The notes beneath the pieces were generated by a model that saw only the letters and a list, made by a program, of their open reading frames with translations, searched no databases and was not told where the DNA came from. Shown here one piece after another: positions 31,333 to 32,603 of a DNA stretch of 32,603 nucleotides. The position numbers and the translations under genes are program-made. Source of the DNA: Bacillota bacterium (GTDB lineage: Bacteria > Bacillota > Sulfobacillia > UBA995 > UBA9673); contig QZJP01000051.1 in the NCBI GenBank assembly GCA_003599345.1, positions 1 to 32,603 of the forward strand, given 5' to 3'. Each line of letters starts with the position of its first letter. Position 1 is the first letter of the stretch.

Positions 31333-32603
31333 CTACGGGCCCTGGGTGTCAACCTCCGAGCCCGGGCTCGCCCAACGCGCGGTCAGGCGCCAGCGCCCGC
31401 GAAGCGTGTATCTCACCACCTGGTAGCTCTCGTCGGTGGCGACGGACACATAGAACTCCCGCTCCCGGCCGCCGTGGACGTCGGCGATCTCGGCGTCGTC
31501 CGGTAGGCGAACCGTGACGGCCCGATGTCCGTCTCCGCCGAAAACGCTGACCAGGGCGGGCATCTCGGCACCTCCGTGCCGGACGTATATGAGACCCGCC
31601 CGGTCGACGGCGATGATCCGCAGGTGCCGGGTATAGGTTTCGCAATCGAGCGCGAGTTTACCTCGGCCCCGGCCATCGGAGGCGTAGACCCAGAGCTCGC
31701 GGATGAATGGGCTCGGCCCGTGGGCCTGCTCGCCGGCCGGTGGCGGGGCGGCCGCCACCACGTAGAGGTTTCCGTCATGGCCCACCGCCACCGACTCGAC
31801 CTCGAGAGCCACAGGAAGGTCCCGGGAGACTCGGGTCGACCCGTCGCGCAGGAGCTCGTAGGACGCGAGGTCGCGTGGTTCGTCCTCCGGGCGCTGCAAG
31901 GCCCGTACGAAGTGGACGAGACGGTCATGAAGGAGACTATAGCCTGTAACGACCACTCCACCGCCGGGAAGAGCGTCCATGTCCAAGAGCACGCCGGCCA
32001 CCTCGTCCGAACTATCCTGAATGCCGGAAGGACCGGGGGCCGGCTCCGGCGCTGCCGGCCCGGCGAAGATGCGACTCCAGCGTAAGGCCCCGTCCGGACC
32101 CACGGTGATAACGACGCCCTCCCAACCCGCCAGGAGATGGATGTCCGGACCCGACACGGGCTCCGACGGGGTCCCGCCGGGCGGCCATCTGAACCCGGGG
32201 CCCGAGACCTCGATGTCGGTGACGTACGGCAGGGAGGGAGCCCCTGCGCCCGCCGCTGCTGTGACCTGGGTCACTGTCGGGTGGGCCGGGCCCGCCAGTT
32301 CCGGGTAGGGTCGGAAGCCGGCACTCCAGGAAAGGCACGGGCTGAGGATGCCCCAGAGGGCGGCCCTCTCGTCGTAGCTTCTGGCGTCGGCCCCGGTGCC
32401 GGGCACCGGGAACACCCACCCCAGACGGCCTTTCGGGTCGAAAACCTTGACGCGGTAGTTGAGGGTGTCGGCGACGATAACGTTACCGGCCTTGTCGACG
32501 GCGAAGGCCTGAGGCCCGCGAAGACGCCCGTCGCTGCCGCCGCCGCGACCGAACTCCCCATCGGCCGTGCCCCAGTTCCCGGAGACCACGGTCTCGGAAC
32601 TCA
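31333..32603 (-). CDS. NHL/beta-propeller protein (5' end outside window)
   Basis: The last 423 or so codons are present; the frame stays open to the right edge, so the true start lies outside. Near the edge there is an NHL-type blade (GNWGTADGEFGR... LRGPQAFAVDKAGNVIVADTLNYRVKVFD). Later segments have propeller-like strands (VITVGPDGALRWSRIF, VAVGHDGNLYVVAAA, IIAVDRAGLIYVRHGG). No signal peptide can be judged because the N-terminus is missing. It is probably a secreted or surface protein, like the lipoprotein at 26245-28095, but this is inference. Confidence 0.75.
   Translation of the reverse strand, partial: SSETVVSGNWGTADGEFGRGGGSDGRLRGPQAFAVDKAGNVIVADTLNYRVKVFDPKGRLGWVFPVPGTGADARSYDERAALWGILSPCLSWSAGFRPYPELAGPAHPTVTQVTAAAGAGAPSLPYVTDIEVSGPGFRWPPGGTPSEPVSGPDIHLLAGWEGVVITVGPDGALRWSRIFAGPAAPEPAPGPSGIQDSSDEVAGVLLDMDALPGGGVVVTGYSLLHDRLVHFVRALQRPEDEPRDLASYELLRDGSTRVSRDLPVALEVESVAVGHDGNLYVVAAAPPPAGEQAHGPSPFIRELWVYASDGRGRGKLALDCETYTRHLRIIAVDRAGLIYVRHGGAEMPALVSVFGGDGHRAVTVRLPDDAEIADVHGGREREFYVSVATDESYQVVRYTLRGRWRLTARWASPGSEVDTQGP

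Overview
The window is a GC-rich bacterial segment, best explained as an anaerobic, hydrogen-metabolising member of the Bacillota (Clostridia-like or a deep-branching relative). The grounds are an NAD(P)-linked trimeric [FeFe]-hydrogenase operon with a TM1266-type regulator, a formate-tetrahydrofolate ligase, ECF-type vitamin transport S components, an S-layer-homology (SLH) protein, a dus-greA-lysS gene order, strong purine-rich ribosome binding sites and frequent GTG/TTG starts. The genus cannot be told from the sequence. Almost everything lies on the minus strand, so the main operons read from high to low coordinates.

Region 1 (1-1811): the 5' part of a secreted multiheme cytochrome c with SLH repeats runs off the left edge. 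It diverges from a short LysR-type gene that has only the DNA-binding half. The AT-richer gap between them holds a good minus-strand promoter with an inverted repeat over its -10 box.

Region 2 (12417 down to 1921): a long hydrogenase operon. In transcription order: RsbW-like ATPase, HydS-like sensory [FeFe]-hydrogenase, DRTGG protein, PHP-domain protein, HydC (NuoE-like), stand-alone GHKL ATPase, small thioredoxin-fold [2Fe-2S] protein, HydB fused to a GltD/NfnB-like NAD(P)H module, catalytic HydA, TM1266-type regulator, and an ECF S component. Catalytic HydABC can couple H2, NAD(P)H and ferredoxin. The five upstream and interspersed genes look like a hydrogen-sensing and signalling module. 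No H-cluster maturases (HydE/F/G) are in the window.

Region 3 (18517 down to 12669): housekeeping block with a bifunctional-nuclease-family protein, tRNA-dihydrouridine synthase, an XRE-type regulator, an unrecognised 415-residue protein, GreA and lysyl-tRNA synthetase.

Region 4 (18618-21855): a plus-strand threonine-3-dehydrogenase-like gene faces an SDR oxidoreductase and an MFS transporter on the minus strand.

Region 5 (28095 down to 21899): lipoprotein beta-propeller, TPR protein, biotin-protein ligase, small membrane protein, terminator, then an ECF S component with type III pantothenate kinase (a likely coenzyme A supply unit).

Region 6 (28205-32603): a decayed flavin-reductase pseudogene, formate-THF ligase with a structured leader, a DUF6125-like protein, and the C-terminal part of a large NHL/beta-propeller protein that runs off the right edge.

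The most notable items are the SLH-anchored multiheme cytochrome, the HydB-GltD fusion, the HydS signalling module with an SD-sequestering leader hairpin, and the candidate structured leader of the formate-THF ligase gene. No rRNA, tRNA, CRISPR array, insertion sequence or phage gene was seen.
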